Position numbers and translations under genes: made by a program. The notes under the pieces are model-generated. The model was not told where the DNA came from, made no database searches, and saw nothing but the letters and a program-made list of their open reading frames with translations. From positions 372,001 to 436,000 of the forward strand of contig JBMNIQ010000003.1 in NCBI GenBank assembly GCA_050951095.1: a stretch of 64,000 nucleotides of DNA, written 5' to 3'. Source of the stretch: UMGS1519 sp050951095 (GTDB taxonomy: Bacteria > Actinomycetota > Coriobacteriia > Coriobacteriales > Eggerthellaceae). Shown in pieces: positions 45,131 through 54,712 of the stretch. Every line of letters starts with the position of its first letter. Positions within the stretch are counted from its first letter, which is position 1.

Positions 45131-47024
45131 CCGCGCGCGTTTCGCCCGGCGCCTGTGTCTTGCAAGCGCCCTCGCCAACCGCATCCGCCCGCAGTGCGCC
45201 TCCGCGGCCGCTGCGGGCCGTCTGCCCTCGCAGCAGCGCAACGGTGACGCCTACCATAAGCGGCGCGCCCACGACGAACGGCATGGCGTAGCGGGTGAAT
45301 GCCACGGGGCTGACGACCTGGATCAGGAGCAGCACGATCACCGGCAGCAGCGCGAGCACGGCGCCCTTCTCCGCCCGCTTGCGTTGCGCGATGAGCGCGA
45401 CCAGGCACATGAGGGGGATGAAGCCGCTGTAGAGCCCGATGGTGAAGAACATGCCCACGAACGGCGTCTGCACCGTTTGGGCGATGGCGCCGTCCATTGC
45501 CGCACGGTTGTCCTTGAACGTCTTCGGCTGCTTCAAGCGCAGGTCCACGAAATCGCCGCCTGCCTTGTCAACGGAGCGCGCGAATGCCTGGATTTTGCGG
45601 GGCGGAAGGAAGTTCGGCGCGCTGAGGCCGGAAGCCGGCACGAAGAACGCTGCGCAGATGCGCGCTGTTGAATCGAAGTAACAGCTTGCCCCCTGCGCCG
45701 TGAGCCCCTTCTGTATCCAGAGGGCGAGGAACGCCATGGTGTCCTGCGCCGTGGCTTCCTTCGTGCGCCAGCGGTCCTTCACGCCGTCCACGCTGAACTC
45801 TTTGTAATCGCGAACGGCCCGGTTCAGCTTGATGACGCGGTTCACGGTCTGGAGGTCCTGGTCGCTGAATGAATCGGGATGTTCAAGGTACAGCGAGACC
45901 GTCTGGTTCAGCGGCGTGCCCAGCGCCTCCTGCTGGCCGATGGGGGTGACGCCTCCCAGGGCGGGGTAGACGATGGCGGGGAAGAGCGCCAGCGATACGA
46001 GCAACGCCCCCGCGAACACGCCGGCGCACGCCGCTTTCATGCGCGCACCCTGCACCCGGACGAGCAGCGCGAGAGCGCTGGCGAGCATGATGTACAGCGC
46101 CGTCTGCTTCGATAGGATGCAGATGGCGCTTACCAGGCAGAGGAGGATGGCGAACTTCACGGTCAGGGCCTTCCCGCGCGTGCGCCACGCTTCTATGTAC
46201 CCCAGCGTCCACAGCAGGAACCACGGCACGAAGATGGCGTCCTTCGACATGTAGCTGAAGAACAGCGGGAACAGGGGGAAGAACATCAGGAACAGCAGGC
46301 TGGCGAACGCGTATCCCCAGCACAGGCCCAGCTTCGCATGCAGGTAGCACACCGTTGCGCCCAATACGCCGGATGCGAAGACGTACGTTGCGCACGCGAA
46401 GAAGAAGATGCCCCAGGCGCTGTTGCCGGTAAGCGAGCCCAGCCAATAGAAGAATCCGCAGATGAGCGTATCGAATACGGGATGATGGTTGATGAAATGC
46501 GTGTCGACCATGGTGCCGGTTGCGGAATACCATGCCGGGCCCTGCGTCGTGAACTGGTACAGCATGTTCACCGTGTCGCGCGAGAAGCCGCCCGGCCACG
46601 TGATCAGCAGCACCGGCAGCCAAGCGGCGAGTATCAGCAGCATGCAGATAAGGACGGAGCGTCGATCCCAGGAGAACGGGAGCCTCGTGCGGAGGCGGGG
46701 GAGCGAAACGCGTGCCTGCCCGTCGTCTTGCGCGGCCTTCGGGGCGTTCCTCCTTGTCATGCGGGACCATGCCCGGCGCAGGACGCCGGCGAAACGGTGC
46801 GGTGCATTTTCCGCGGTCAGCAGCCACATGCCGAAGAACACGGCAAGCCATGCGAACGCGATGTTCGGGATGTTGAACGGGTTGGACGGATAGACCCAGT
46901 TCGGCACGCTCATGTTCGCCAGCGGGATGCTCGCCGCCAACAGGGCGGCAAGCATGCTTGCCACGGCAACGGGGAGCGCGCATTCCCTCAGGCGCGGATG
47001 CAAGGGTCGCTTGCCGGCGTTCAT
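45096..47024 (-). CDS. DUF6020-family polytopic membrane protein
   Basis: The 642-residue protein has about twelve to fourteen hydrophobic segments and a large polar loop between segments 2 and 3. The block THFINHHPVFDTLICGFFYWLGS (summarised; near residue 180) and FSYMSKDAIFVPWFLLWTLG are typical of the DUF6020 family common in Coriobacteria. The overall layout is like GT-C glycosyltransferases, which suggests a role with lipid-linked sugars, but no activity is known. The ATG is at 47024. Its last 35 bases overlap the MFS-CBS gene tail to tail. Confidence 0.8.
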   Translation of the reverse strand: MNAGKRPLHPRLRECALPVAVASMLAALLAASIPLANMSVPNWVYPSNPFNIPNIAFAWLAVFFGMWLLTAENAPHRFAGVLRRAWSRMTRRNAPKAAQDDGQARVSLPRLRTRLPFSWDRRSVLICMLLILAAWLPVLLITWPGGFSRDTVNMLYQFTTQGPAWYSATGTMVDTHFINHHPVFDTLICGFFYWLGSLTGNSAWGIFFFACATYVFASGVLGATVCYLHAKLGLCWGYAFASLLFLMFFPLFPLFFSYMSKDAIFVPWFLLWTLGYIEAWRTRGKALTVKFAILLCLVSAICILSKQTALYIMLASALALLVRVQGARMKAACAGVFAGALLVSLALFPAIVYPALGGVTPIGQQEALGTPLNQTVSLYLEHPDSFSDQDLQTVNRVIKLNRAVRDYKEFSVDGVKDRWRTKEATAQDTMAFLALWIQKGLTAQGASCYFDSTARICAAFFVPASGLSAPNFLPPRKIQAFARSVDKAGGDFVDLRLKQPKTFKDNRAAMDGAIAQTVQTPFVGMFFTIGLYSGFIPLMCLVALIAQRKRAEKGAVLALLPVIVLLLIQVVSPVAFTRYAMPFVVGAPLMVGVTVALLRGQTARSGRGGALRADAVGEGACKTQAPGETRAATPPLAPSPLP

Positions 47025-47584
47025 CGCAGTGCCTTTCTCTCAAGCGGCATTCATGCGGGCTCCGATGGAAGACGCTGTTACGGGGCGACGGATGTCGAAT
47101 GCAGCCAGCTCCGATGCTTACAGTCGGGTTGGTTCTGTCTGTTATGTCGGTGCCGAAGTGTAGGGGTGCATGATGGAGAGGTTGTGGCGGCCGTTAATCC
47201 GTCCGCGATATCCATGAGAGCGCCACACGCCCGTTTCCCGCACTTTACCGATGGCAGCATTTTGCGACCCTGAGTGTGCTGGTTCCAGGATAATCAGAAT
47301 CGACAATATTCGCAGATTGTCGTGCCCTTTGCCGAAAACTTCCGGGGGGGGGTGGCTTTATTTACCGACTAAACAGAGATTGTAAGGGAAACAACAGAGA
47401 GCAGCAGGCATCGGATTTCCCGATGGCGGGCATGTTGTCCCGTTCGATTCTCGCATCGATTTCTGCGAGTGCTGTACCTATCCTGGTACACGCTGCGGGA
47501 AATGCCTTGCCATACTTGAGATGAAGTCGAGGGCGAATCCGGCCAGGGGTGCCGAGCGCGCCGGATAGGCTTTGGGGAGCATTT
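47025..47584. other. Intergenic region, no gene seen
   Basis: These 560 bases lie between divergent genes. Visible elements are CGACAAT-N8-ATTGTCG at 47301-47322, a G7 run near 47345, and TGTACC-TATCCT-GGTACA at 47473-47490. The 47270-47400 part is A+T-richer. The last 15 bases carry GGGGAG for the next gene. No frame has family-like sequence. Confidence 0.5.
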
Positions 47585-47866
47585 ATGGATACGGATCGAA
47601 ATGGCGAAGAGGAACGGCAGGGCTGTCCCGAGGGCGAGCATGCGTTCGTGACGGTGATGCTGGAAAGCCGTGGCTGGTACCGCGTCTCGCGTGCCTGCAT
47701 GCGGTGCGGCTACCTCTGCCAAGATTGGACTCCCGAGGACATCCTGGTCGCCGACGGGCCGGGCATCGGTCGCCTCATCCAGCCGCAGGATCGGCCGGGC
47801 ATGCGCGTGATCTCGCTTTCCTCGTTCAAAGTGCGGTATCTTCCTAAAGAATACGAATGGCGCTAG
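47585..47866 (+). CDS. Small hypothetical protein with Cys-rich zinc-ribbon-like segment
   Basis: The 93-residue protein starts at the ATG at 47585, behind GGGGAG. The middle has a CMRCGYLC segment (residues 38-45), and an earlier Cys and His (GCPEGEHAF) could complete a metal site. No membrane segment is seen. It lies 41 bases before the phosphoesterase gene on the same strand and may share its transcript. I do not recognise a family. Confidence 0.7.
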   Translation: MDTDRNGEEERQGCPEGEHAFVTVMLESRGWYRVSRACMRCGYLCQDWTPEDILVADGPGIGRLIQPQDRPGMRVISLSSFKVRYLPKEYEWR

Positions 47867-47907
47867 CGGCACGGCTGCTCGCCGGTTTTTAGAGGATGCG
47901 GGTACCT

Positions 47908-48486
47908 GTGATCTACTACATTGCCGACACGCACTTCGGCGATACGAAAGCGATGGAACTGAGCGGACGGCCGTTCTCGCGCGTCGAGGATATGGATGCG
48001 GCCATCATCGCGAATTGGCAAAGCCGCGTGAAGCCGACGGACCACGTGTATGTGGTAGGGGATCTGGCGGTGAACAACAAGAAGCCCGTGGAATGGTACC
48101 TGAAGCAGCTTCCCGGCAAGCTGCATCTCATCGAGGGCAACCATGACGGCAAATGGGAGCCCGATTGCGATTTGGGCCGCTGGTTCGTGGAAGTGCGCCA
48201 GATTGCGAACATCAAGGATCGCCGTCGCCGCGTCATGCTGTGCCATTATCCGTGCCTGGATTACAACTACGAGCTGTTCGGCGGCTATCTGGCATTCGGG
48301 CATATCCATCAGATAACGCGCGCGCCGTATTGGCACGTGCTGCGCGGCATGGAACGCGCCTTGAACGTATGCGTGGACGTGAACAAGTTCATGCCCGTGA
48401 CGCTGGACGAAGCCATCGAGAACAACCGCGTATGGCGTGCCGAACATGCCGAAGAGCAGCAGATCGCCCCGCGCAATGCCGGATAA
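47908..48486 (+). CDS. Metallophosphoesterase (calcineurin-like, YfcE/MJ0936-like group)
   Basis: The 192-residue protein contains the metal-ligand motifs in order: YYIADTHFGD (Asp, His), YVVGDLAV (GDx), EGNHDGKW (GNHD), CHYPCLDYN and FGHIHQ (GHxH). It is a cytoplasmic two-metal phosphoesterase with unknown substrate. GTG 47908 is chosen because AGAGG ends directly at an in-frame ATG (47896), too close to serve it; either start keeps all motifs. It precedes apt by 59 bases. Confidence 0.9.
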   Translation: MIYYIADTHFGDTKAMELSGRPFSRVEDMDAAIIANWQSRVKPTDHVYVVGDLAVNNKKPVEWYLKQLPGKLHLIEGNHDGKWEPDCDLGRWFVEVRQIANIKDRRRRVMLCHYPCLDYNYELFGGYLAFGHIHQITRAPYWHVLRGMERALNVCVDVNKFMPVTLDEAIENNRVWRAEHAEEQQIAPRNAG

Positions 48487-48545
48487 TCCCGTATGCTGTT
48501 CGCATAATTTTCCCCGTACATCCGCAACTTGCAAGGAGAGCGCCC

Positions 48546-49085
48546 ATGGGCACGTTTCATTACGAGCATCTGATTGCCACGATCCCCGATTTCCCCCGTG
48601 AGGGAATCCTGTTCCGGGATATCACGCCGCTGCTTGCCGACAGCGAAGGGTTCGCCGCCGTCATCGACGGCATCGCCGACCATTTCGCCGGCAGAGGGGT
48701 GACGAAGGTCATGGGCGCCGAAGCGCGCGGCTTCATGGTGGGTGCGCCGGTTGCGTACCGCCTGGGCGCCGGCTTCGTGCCCGCGCGGAAGCCCGGTAAG
48801 CTTGCCCGCGCTGTCTACCGCCAGCAGTACGACTTGGAATACGGCACGGATTCGCTGGAGATATGCACGGACTCCATAGGCCCCGATGACGTGGTGCTGA
48901 TCGTGGACGACCTCATTGCCACGGGCGGCACGGCAGAGGCCATGGTGAAGCTGGTGGGGCAGGCCGGCGCCCAGCTGGCGGGCTTGGGATTCCTTATCGA
49001 GCTTGCCGGCTTCAATCCGCGCCAGGTCATCGCGCAGGTGACGGATGCCGAGTTCGTCAGCCTTGTCTGCGTGGACGAGCGCTAG
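48546..49085 (+). CDS. apt: Adenine phosphoribosyltransferase
   Basis: The 179-residue enzyme converts adenine and PRPP to AMP for purine salvage. IPDFPREGILFRDITPLL at the start, EARGFMVGAPVAYRLGAGFVPARKPGKL in the middle and the PRPP loop VLIVDDLIATGGTAEAM near residue 120 are the family blocks. The length is standard. The ATG at 48546 follows AAGGAGAGCGCC. It is cytoplasmic and probably co-transcribed with the upstream phosphoesterase gene. Confidence 0.97.
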   Translation: MGTFHYEHLIATIPDFPREGILFRDITPLLADSEGFAAVIDGIADHFAGRGVTKVMGAEARGFMVGAPVAYRLGAGFVPARKPGKLARAVYRQQYDLEYGTDSLEICTDSIGPDDVVLIVDDLIATGGTAEAMVKLVGQAGAQLAGLGFLIELAGFNPRQVIAQVTDAEFVSLVCVDER

Positions 49086-49303
49086 CGCATCGCCGTTCCC
49101 CGCAGGGCGCTCACACGGCTGAAAATACCGTTCACCGTGAAAATCATGCCGTTCGCGGCGGGGTATCCGGCGCTGCCGTTCGCCGAATGACCGTTTGCCA
49201 GAAGAAGATGCGTTGGCCATTGAATGCGCTTCCATCTGTACAATATAGTAAATCGTCTGCTGAAATGCGGATATGCAACATCCGAGCCTTTTGAAAGGTT
49301 GAC

Positions 49304-50722
49304 ATGGCCGAGTACAAAGAACTCACCCCCGAATTGGTGGAGCAGCTGACGGCGATTGTGGGTGCCGACAACTGCGAGATTGGTGAGGACATCAACGAAG
49401 ACTATTCCCATGACGAGATGCCCATCTACGGCACGCATATGCCCGACATGATGGTGCTGCCCGGCAGCACGGAGGAAGTCTCCGCCGTCATGAAGATCTG
49501 CAACGATAACAATATTCCCGTGACGGTTCGCGGTGCGGGCACCGGCCTGGTGGGCGGCAGCACGCCGCTGTACGGCGGCGTGGTCCTGTGCACCATGCGC
49601 ATGAACCAGATCCTGGAATACGACATGAACAATCTGACCGTGCGCATTCAGCCCGGCGTGCGCCTGTGCGACCTGGCGGCCGATGCCCTGAAGCACGACC
49701 TGATGTATCCGCCCGATCCCGGCGAGAAGACCGGTTCTGTCGGCGGCAACGTCAGCACGAACGCCGGCGGCATGCGCGCGGTGAAGTACGGCACCACGCG
49801 CGACTACGTCATGGCCCTGACGGTGGTCCTGCCCAACGGCGAGATCCTGAAGGCCGGCCGCGCTGTGAAGAAGTCCAGCTCCGGCTACAGCCTGATGCAC
49901 CTGATCATCGGCTCCGAGGGCACGCTGGGCGTGATCACGGAGCTCACCATGAAACTGATCCCGAACCCGCGCGAGGACGTGAGCTTCATCCTGCCGTTCG
50001 AGAACATCTCGAAGGCCATCAGCGCCGTGCCCAAGATCAAGCTTGCCGGCCTGGATCCGCAGTCCATCGAGTTCATGGAGCGCGACATTGTGGACAGCTC
50101 GGCCGAGTACACCGGTCAGGAGACGTTCCCCACGGTGGTGAACGGCAAGGAAGCCGGCGCCTACATTCTGGTGACGCTGGACGGCAACGACGGCGACGAG
50201 ATCTTCCAGCGCGCCGAGACGCTGGTGGAAGTGGCCGACGAGACGGGCGCCTACGACGTGCTGGTGCTGAGCCAGCCCGCTGAAAAGCAGGCGGCCTGGG
50301 CGGCCCGCAGCGCGTTCCTGACCGTGATCGAGGCCGACACGCAGTATCTGGACGAGATGGACGTGTGCGTGCCCGTGGACAAGATCGCCGCGTTCCTGGA
50401 GTTCATCCACGAGACGGGCGATAAGTACGACGTGCGCATCCGCAGCTTCGGCCATGCGGGCGACGGCAACCTGCATATCTACTGCTGCGGCGAAGGCGAC
50501 GACCCGCAGGCATTCCTGGAGCAGAGCAGCAAGGTCATGAAGGATGCCTACGCGAAGTGCGAGGAATTCGGCGGTCAGGTGTCCGGCGAGCACGGCATCG
50601 GCCATGCGAAGAAGAACTACCTGCGTGCCAGCCTGGGCGAGACCTCCATCAACCTCATGGCGGGCATCAAGAACGTGTTCGACCCGAAGGGCATCCTGAA
50701 CCCCGGCAAGATCTGCTCGTAG
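49304..50722 (+). CDS. FAD-linked oxidase (GlcD/D-lactate dehydrogenase type)
   Basis: The 472-residue protein has an N-terminal FAD-binding PCMH domain (VTVRGAGTGLVGGSTPLYGG near residue 75; GEKTGSVGGNVSTNAGGMRAVKYG; GSEGTLGVITELTMKL). The C-terminal FAD-oxidase domain has RIRSFGHAGDGNLHIY and SGEHGIGHAKKNYL. The family oxidises glycolate, D-lactate or other 2-hydroxyacids and passes electrons to an ETF or FeS partner, which is not adjacent here. GAAAGGTTGAC precedes the ATG at 49304. A role in lactate use is inferred. Confidence 0.94.
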   Translation: MAEYKELTPELVEQLTAIVGADNCEIGEDINEDYSHDEMPIYGTHMPDMMVLPGSTEEVSAVMKICNDNNIPVTVRGAGTGLVGGSTPLYGGVVLCTMRMNQILEYDMNNLTVRIQPGVRLCDLAADALKHDLMYPPDPGEKTGSVGGNVSTNAGGMRAVKYGTTRDYVMALTVVLPNGEILKAGRAVKKSSSGYSLMHLIIGSEGTLGVITELTMKLIPNPREDVSFILPFENISKAISAVPKIKLAGLDPQSIEFMERDIVDSSAEYTGQETFPTVVNGKEAGAYILVTLDGNDGDEIFQRAETLVEVADETGAYDVLVLSQPAEKQAAWAARSAFLTVIEADTQYLDEMDVCVPVDKIAAFLEFIHETGDKYDVRIRSFGHAGDGNLHIYCCGEGDDPQAFLEQSSKVMKDAYAKCEEFGGQVSGEHGIGHAKKNYLRASLGETSINLMAGIKNVFDPKGILNPGKICS

Positions 50723-50878
50723 CACACGGCATTGCAGCGGCAAGTCCGCTGATCATTATCGCGAAAGAGAACGCGGCATCGCATTATGCGGTGCCGTGTT
50801 TGCCGTTGCGGGGTATGAATACGGTGCCATGCACGATAGAGAGGGTTCTCCGCTGTCCGAGCGCGCGGGGGATGGGCC

Positions 50879-51325
50879 TTAGCGGCCGCCGAACGCCATC
50901 AGGTTCGGGATGGGGACGGTTTCCCTGATCAGATGCGACAGGTTCACGTCGCCCACATGCGCGCCGTTCGCCAGGGCGCCTTCGTATTCCCGTTCCGTCT
51001 CGTCGGCATAGCGGATGGTCATCTCCCAGGTGCCGGACCCGGCCGCGCGCTTCGGGGCATCCTGGTCCACGAACGTCTGGATGAAGCCCAGGATGCGTTT
51101 GGCATCGTCGCGCCGGATGCGCACCTGGCGGGCATCGGCCAGCTGGCAGGTGCCACGGGAGTAGCCGAATGCGCTGAACCGCACGTGGCCGTTCGCCGTG
51201 ATGACCAGGCGCTGCTCGACGATGTCGCCCTCGACGGGCTCGGCACTGAAGTAGAGGTTGTTCGACTGGATGGCTACTTCGCGTATCGGATTCTGCGGTA
51301 CGGGTTCGTTGTTGTCGACGCTCAT
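50879..51325 (-). CDS. Hypothetical protein
   Basis: The 148-residue protein has no signal peptide or membrane helix. It appears beta-rich, with VEQRLVITANGHVRFSAFGYSRG, then a short helix (DDAKRILGFIQTFV) and TWEMTIRYADETEREYEG. This arrangement is like small Firmicutes and actinobacterial proteins of unknown function. The start is the ATG at 51325 with AAGG upstream. Neighbours give no functional hint. Confidence 0.7.
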   Translation of the reverse strand: MSVDNNEPVPQNPIREVAIQSNNLYFSAEPVEGDIVEQRLVITANGHVRFSAFGYSRGTCQLADARQVRIRRDDAKRILGFIQTFVDQDAPKRAAGSGTWEMTIRYADETEREYEGALANGAHVGDVNLSHLIRETVPIPNLMAFGGR

Positions 51326-51445
51326 GTCGGTCTGCCTTTTTCCTTACTGTTTCGTTATGTGCAGTGGGATGCGCCCCACTGTACTCGATGATTGTTAAGC
51401 ACTGGTTACATGGCCCGCTTTACGCGGTGAAAGAGAATGGAAACC

Positions 51446-52255
51446 TCACGGGGCGGTATGCCCTGCGTTCGCAGCGCTATCAGGTGCTTCTTGGTTTGGT
51501 GCGCTAGGTTCCCCTTCGCGGGCCGATTCGTCTGCCGCGTCCATCCGGGCAAGGCGCTCGGCTTCGGCCTCCTCGTCGCGCATCTCGTGCATGACATCGA
51601 TGTAGCCGCCGGTGATGATGCCGGCGGGAAGCGCCACCACGGCTATGCCGATCAGGGCGGAGAGCATGGCAACGGCGCGGCCGAATTGGGTGACCGGGTA
51701 CACATCTCCGTAGCCGACGGTGGTCAGCGTAGCGCAGGCCCAGTACAGGGCTTCGGCGAAGGAATTGAAGGTATCGGGTTCTACGTTGAACGTGATCAGC
51801 GCCGTCAGGTACACATAGGCAACCGCGGCCACGCAGACCACCAGAAGCGTCGACTTCTCGCGTTGGAAGACGCGGACCAGGATCTGCCAGCTGCGCGAGC
51901 GGCGGATGAAGCGGGCGAATTTCAGGATGCGCACCAGGCGGACCATACGCAGCGCCTTGAATCCCTGGTTCAAGGCGAAGAACGTGGGCAGGATGGTAAG
52001 CAGGTCGATGATGGCCATGGGCGTGAACGGGTAGATGAGGAACGATTTGCGCCCGCGCTTCAGGTTCAGGTCGGCTACCGCCCAGCGGGCCACGTAATCG
52101 AAGATGAACACGGCGGTGGTGGCGTAATCGATGATGAGGAGCGACCCGTCCTCTTCTTTGAACATCAGCGGGACCAGGCTTATCAGGATCACCACGATGG
52201 AGAAATGACCGTAGGCGGTGCTTTCGTTCAAGAGGGCATTGAGCTTTTGCCGCAT
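51446..52255 (-). CDS. Voltage-gated-type potassium channel (ion transporter)
   Basis: The 269-residue protein has six membrane segments (S1-S6). S4 at residues 99-120 carries regularly spaced Arg/Lys (ALRMVRLVRILKFARFIRRS), and the selectivity filter TVGYGD is at 179-184 between S5 and S6. A polar, acidic cytoplasmic tail of about 50 residues follows. The architecture matches KvAP-like bacterial K+ channels that act as homotetramers in the membrane. Monocistronic; AAGGAG lies upstream of the ATG. Confidence 0.94.
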   Translation of the reverse strand: MRQKLNALLNESTAYGHFSIVVILISLVPLMFKEEDGSLLIIDYATTAVFIFDYVARWAVADLNLKRGRKSFLIYPFTPMAIIDLLTILPTFFALNQGFKALRMVRLVRILKFARFIRRSRSWQILVRVFQREKSTLLVVCVAAVAYVYLTALITFNVEPDTFNSFAEALYWACATLTTVGYGDVYPVTQFGRAVAMLSALIGIAVVALPAGIITGGYIDVMHEMRDEEAEAERLARMDAADESAREGEPSAPNQEAPDSAANAGHTAP

Positions 52256-52366
52256 GGCGCAGAGCGCTCCTTATCTATTCATACGTTCGAATCGGGGCAA
52301 TTATCGCGCACGATTGTAGCGGCGCTGTGATGAAATCCGCCGATGCCGCAACGGCGCGCCGCCGTT

Positions 52367-52885
52367 TCAGGGATGCATGAGGAATGCCGCCATCTGCGCC
52401 GGCGTCTCCGGGCAGCCCCGATCCAGCCAGCGGCGTGCCACGGCATTGAACCCGGCCTGATGGAACACGTCATGGTAGACGGCTTGAACGCCCTGGGGCG
52501 CCTCGGCATGCCAGGTTCGGACTTCGGGCAGCATTTCGGCATCGATGCCGCCCAGCCGAAAGTACAAGCGGAAGACGTTTCGGTGGGCGCGCAGATGCTG
52601 GAACATCTTCTGGTAGAGCGCCTGCAGGTCGGTGTTCCCTTCGGTCGCATACAGGGCCCCGATTTCTTCTCGCAGCCGGTTGACCAGGGAATCTGCCAGG
52701 TCTTTGATGCCGGTGTAATGCGCATAGAACGTGCTTCGGTGCACGCCGGCGCAGGCGCAGATCTGGGACACGGTGATGCTCGTGGGATCGCTGCTCTCCG
52801 GTAGCGCTTCCAGCAGTTCCAGATAGGCCGCTTCCATCTTGCGCCGCGAGGCTCGTCCCCGCGCATTGTTCTTTGTGTTCGCCAT
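52367..52885 (-). CDS. TetR-family transcriptional regulator
   Basis: The 172-residue protein has a basic start, then a TetR HTH: ITVSQICACAGVHRSTFYAHYTGIKDLADSLV near residues 37-68 (summarised; contains the STFYAHY recognition helix). The C-terminal part is a variable helical effector domain. It is divergent from the SDR gene across 123 bases that contain the palindrome ATAATGC-G-GCATTAT, which makes it the probable repressor of that gene and itself. Confidence 0.92.
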   Translation of the reverse strand: MANTKNNARGRASRRKMEAAYLELLEALPESSDPTSITVSQICACAGVHRSTFYAHYTGIKDLADSLVNRLREEIGALYATEGNTDLQALYQKMFQHLRAHRNVFRLYFRLGGIDAEMLPEVRTWHAEAPQGVQAVYHDVFHQAGFNAVARRWLDRGCPETPAQMAAFLMHP

Positions 52886-52979
52886 GATTATCCCAACAGT
52901 TCTCTCCGCCGTGTCGGCATGAGGGAAGCCATTCCCGTTTCAATGGATGAATAGTATTACCAAGACGCTTGTCGCAATA

Positions 52980-52994
52980 ATAATGCGGCATTAT
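52980..52994. promoter_or_regulatory. Palindrome ATAATGC-G-GCATTAT, probable TetR operator
   Basis: Perfect 7-bp arms around one base. It is between divergent TetR and SDR genes, immediately before the SDR ribosome site (GGAGG, 52996-53000), so bound repressor would block SDR transcription. Confidence 0.7.
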
Positions 52995-53008
52995 CGGAGG
53001 CGATTGCA

Positions 53009-53794
53009 ATGGGGGAAGCTGAGATGCACAAGGATCCGTTCGATTTGACGGGGCGGGTGGCACTCATCACCGGCGCCAGTTCGCATGGCATCGGCAATTC
53101 ATCGGCGAAGCTGCTGGCTGCGCATGGCGCGAAGGTGTTCCTGACGGCCCGCCGCCAAGAAAAGCTCCAGCAGGCGATGGAGGAGATAGAGTCGGCGGGC
53201 GGCGTTGCGGCATATCGTCCTACGGACGTGTCGTCCGAAGAGGAATGCGCAGCGGCGGTGAAGGCGTGCGTCGATACCTTCGGCAGGCTGGACATCATGG
53301 TGCTGTCCGCAGGGACGTCCGGTCTTTCCGCAAGCGGAGGCTACGATGCGGTATTCGATTCGGAGAATTGGCGCACCGTGCAGTCCATCAATCTGGACGG
53401 CGTGTTCTTCATGGTGAAATACGGCGCCCGCGAATGCGCAAAGCACGGTTGCGGCTCCATCATTCCCGTGGGGTCGCTGGCCAGCTGGCATTATTCTGGG
53501 TCCGCGGCGTATACCGCCACGAAGGGCGCACTGCGTTCGCTGGTGCAGTATTTCGGTCACATGCTGGCACCGGACGTGCGCGTGAACGGCATCTATCCCG
53601 GGCTCACGGACACGGATATGACGCATCCCGCCACGGAGCATCCGCAGTTCGGCAAGATGCTCCTGTCGAACATCCCCATGGGCCGCTTCGGTACGCCGGA
53701 AGACATTGCAAATGGCGTGCTGTACCTGGCATCGGATGCCTCGTCGTTCATGACGGGCCAGCATCTGGTGGTCGACGGCGGAGAGCTGGCATAG
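53009..53794 (+). CDS. Short-chain dehydrogenase/reductase (SDR) family oxidoreductase
   Basis: The 261-residue protein has the classical SDR fold: cofactor motif TGASSHGIG at 21-29, LSAGTSG (NAG-like), the catalytic Ser in VGSLASW and YTATK (YxxxK) near residue 165. VNGIYPGLTDTDM follows, and the C-terminal FMTGQHLVVDGGELA is typical. The coenzyme is NAD(H) or NADP(H); the substrate is unknown. GGAGG is 8 bases before the ATG at 53009. Divergent TetR and an operator palindrome suggest induction by a small molecule. Confidence 0.94.
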   Translation: MGEAEMHKDPFDLTGRVALITGASSHGIGNSSAKLLAAHGAKVFLTARRQEKLQQAMEEIESAGGVAAYRPTDVSSEEECAAAVKACVDTFGRLDIMVLSAGTSGLSASGGYDAVFDSENWRTVQSINLDGVFFMVKYGARECAKHGCGSIIPVGSLASWHYSGSAAYTATKGALRSLVQYFGHMLAPDVRVNGIYPGLTDTDMTHPATEHPQFGKMLLSNIPMGRFGTPEDIANGVLYLASDASSFMTGQHLVVDGGELA

Positions 53795-53986
53795 CCCGAA
53801 GCACGCGGCACGTGCCCGCCGCGTAGAGCGGCAGGGGCGTTCCGTCGGGTCTGATTCGCTTCCACGCAGGGTTTGCCGCACGGTATGGCGAAACGTACTA
53901 ACCGCAGGAAAAGTGCCTACTATGACGAATCCGAGCATTTCAGTATGATTTTGCCATCGAATCATTCCAACAGAAAGCAGGCGAAT

Positions 53987-54559
53987 ATGGGCATCATCGA
54001 ATCTTTGGCACAGCGCCGCAGCATCTACGGCATCAACAAGCAGCTTCCGGTGGCCGAGGAGCAGGTCGTCGAGACCATCCGCAAGGCGACGGAGCTGGTT
54101 CCCGATGCCTTCAATATGAAGAGCGCACGGGTCGTCGTGGCCCTGGGTGAAAAACAGGACGCCCTGTGGGATACCATCTACGACGCCTTCGGCGGCAAGG
54201 TTGCCCGCGAGAAGATCGACGGGTTCAAGGCCGGCGCCGGCACGGTGCTGTACTTCTACGACACCGACGTGGTGAAGGGCATGCAGGAGCAGTTCCCCGG
54301 CTATGCGGACAACTTCCCCGTGTGGGCGAACCAGGCAAACGGCATGCTGCAGATCAGCATCTGGACCGCGCTGCGCGAGCTGGGCGTGGGTGCGAACATC
54401 CAGCATTACAACCCGGTCATCGACGACGCGGTGAAGAAGCTGTTCGACGTGCCTGCATCGTACAAGCTGCTGGCGCAGATGCCGTTCGGCGGCATCGTGG
54501 CGGAACCCGACGCGAAGCCGGCGGAGGATATTAACGCCCGCGTGAAGATCGCGCAGTAA
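53987..54559 (+). CDS. Nitroreductase family protein
   Basis: The 190-residue flavoprotein has the nitroreductase core: AQRRSIYGINKQLP at the start with the Arg-Arg-Ser FMN phosphate site, NMKSARVVVALG, and WANQANGMLQISIWTALRELGVGANIQHYN (summarised; cofactor and dimer region). PFGGIVAEPDAKP near the end is the third signature. It uses NAD(P)H and FMN and probably reduces quinones or nitro compounds. ATG 53987 is favoured by alignment to family N-termini. Its own terminator has been split by the IS element downstream. Confidence 0.92.
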   Translation: MGIIESLAQRRSIYGINKQLPVAEEQVVETIRKATELVPDAFNMKSARVVVALGEKQDALWDTIYDAFGGKVAREKIDGFKAGAGTVLYFYDTDVVKGMQEQFPGYADNFPVWANQANGMLQISIWTALRELGVGANIQHYNPVIDDAVKKLFDVPASYKLLAQMPFGGIVAEPDAKPAEDINARVKIAQ

Positions 54560-54712
54560 CGCGCTCGCTGCAACGCACCGACGCGCCGGCGATGTGGGCG
54601 CGCTGATGCACCTGATGCACCGGGCATACGGAAAGCCCCGAGAGGATTCTGAACCGCACCCCTGATCTTGGACTTAGAAAGAGAGTCCGGATTTAGGAGG
54701 TGCGGTTCTGTC

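Noticed and set aside
42932..45241. 769-codon minus-strand frame across the MFS-CBS gene
   Set aside because: It is antisense to a clear transporter and made of low-complexity His/Arg/Gly/Asp sequence.
47301..47322. CGACAAT-N8-ATTGTCG inverted repeat as a riboswitch or RNA gene
   Set aside because: Too short and isolated to support an RNA gene; kept only as a note in the intergenic entry.
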